Positions 5,516 to 5,667 of a DNA stretch of 5,667 bases are shown piece after piece. Under the pieces are notes generated by a model. It was not told the origin of the DNA. It was given only the letters and a program-made list of their open reading frames with translations, and searched no databases. The DNA lies in NCBI GenBank assembly GCA_011772275.1, contig WVZU01000002.1, positions 3,021 through 8,687 of the forward strand. The letters run 5' to 3'. Source of the stretch: Planctomycetales bacterium (GTDB lineage: Bacteria > Planctomycetota > Planctomycetia > Pirellulales > UBA7805). The first letter of the stretch is position 1. Each line of letters opens with the position of its first letter. Made by a program: the position numbers and the translations under genes.

Positions 5516-5667
5516 GGTCGGCCCTCCCTGGCCGGCAGCCGGTGGCGGCCACCCGCAACACGCCAGACAACGGGACCTCGTCCCCTTCCCCACGGTCCGG
5601 CGATTGCCGATAAAGGTCACAAGCCGGCGGGGACTTCCCCCCCCTCCAAAAAAAATGCGGCGCAGCC

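Larger units (their letters stand above)
5200..5667. other. Gene-free 3' region with palindromic repeats
   Basis: No credible gene follows the membrane-protein stop. The open frames on the minus strand are made of the two 91-bp repeats and repeat the same peptide, a repeat artefact. Apart from those repeats and a small hairpin at 5491-5511, I see nothing in 5452-5667. The region may continue as intergenic DNA beyond the window. Confidence 0.6.

Noticed and set aside
5267..5620. Minus-strand open frame with an internally repeated peptide
   Set aside because: The peptide repeat is only the translation of the two 91-bp DNA repeats, and there is no ribosome binding site or family match.

Overview
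This is a G+C-rich bacterial window, about 60% by eye. It carries three clear protein genes, one probable decayed small gene and several families of palindromic or tandem repeats. The best guess for the source is a planctomycete of the Pirellulales type. That is inferred from the gene style and not proven: a multi-TM protein with a 'SLRRHK..DYHGRYRIW'-like core and a basic C-terminal tail, an HD/PAS/GGDEF fusion with a divergent GYP block, and long intergenic DNA with REP-like palindromes. No phylogenetic marker gene is present.

Layout. Bases 1-805 hold no credible gene. They contain a tandem 30-bp repeat, a cluster of TTTA-loop hairpins, a 19/28-nt inverted repeat, a larger GC-rich hairpin and a perfect 12-bp palindrome. 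Bases 806-1330 (+) encode an atypical 2-Cys thiol peroxidase (Tpx) with a good ribosome binding site. Facing it, 42 bp away, 1373-3580 (-) encodes a 735-residue cyclic-di-GMP type signalling protein. Its order is HD-GYP-like domain with the GYP block lost, PAS, intact GGDEF (GGEEF with an RxxD I-site), then an unrecognised C-terminal domain.

Upstream of that gene on the same strand, 3632-3916 (-) looks like a decayed small exported-protein gene: an excellent Shine-Dalgarno and ATG, then in-frame stops, then coding-like open stretches including a signal-peptide-like segment. Diverging from it, 4039-5199 (+) encodes a membrane protein with about six TM segments, a His cluster and a long charged tail. 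From 5200 to the end there is no gene. That stretch is dominated by two 91-bp repeats 101 bp apart, each closed by perfect 15-bp inverted arms.

The genes do not form an obvious pathway. Tpx is peroxide defence, the HD/PAS/GGDEF protein is probably a c-di-GMP synthase or sensor, and the membrane protein has unknown function. I see no phage, CRISPR, toxin-antitoxin, transposase or defence genes. The most noteworthy items are the degenerate HD domain and uncharacterised C-terminal domain of the signalling protein, the paired 91-bp palindromic elements, and the decayed small gene.
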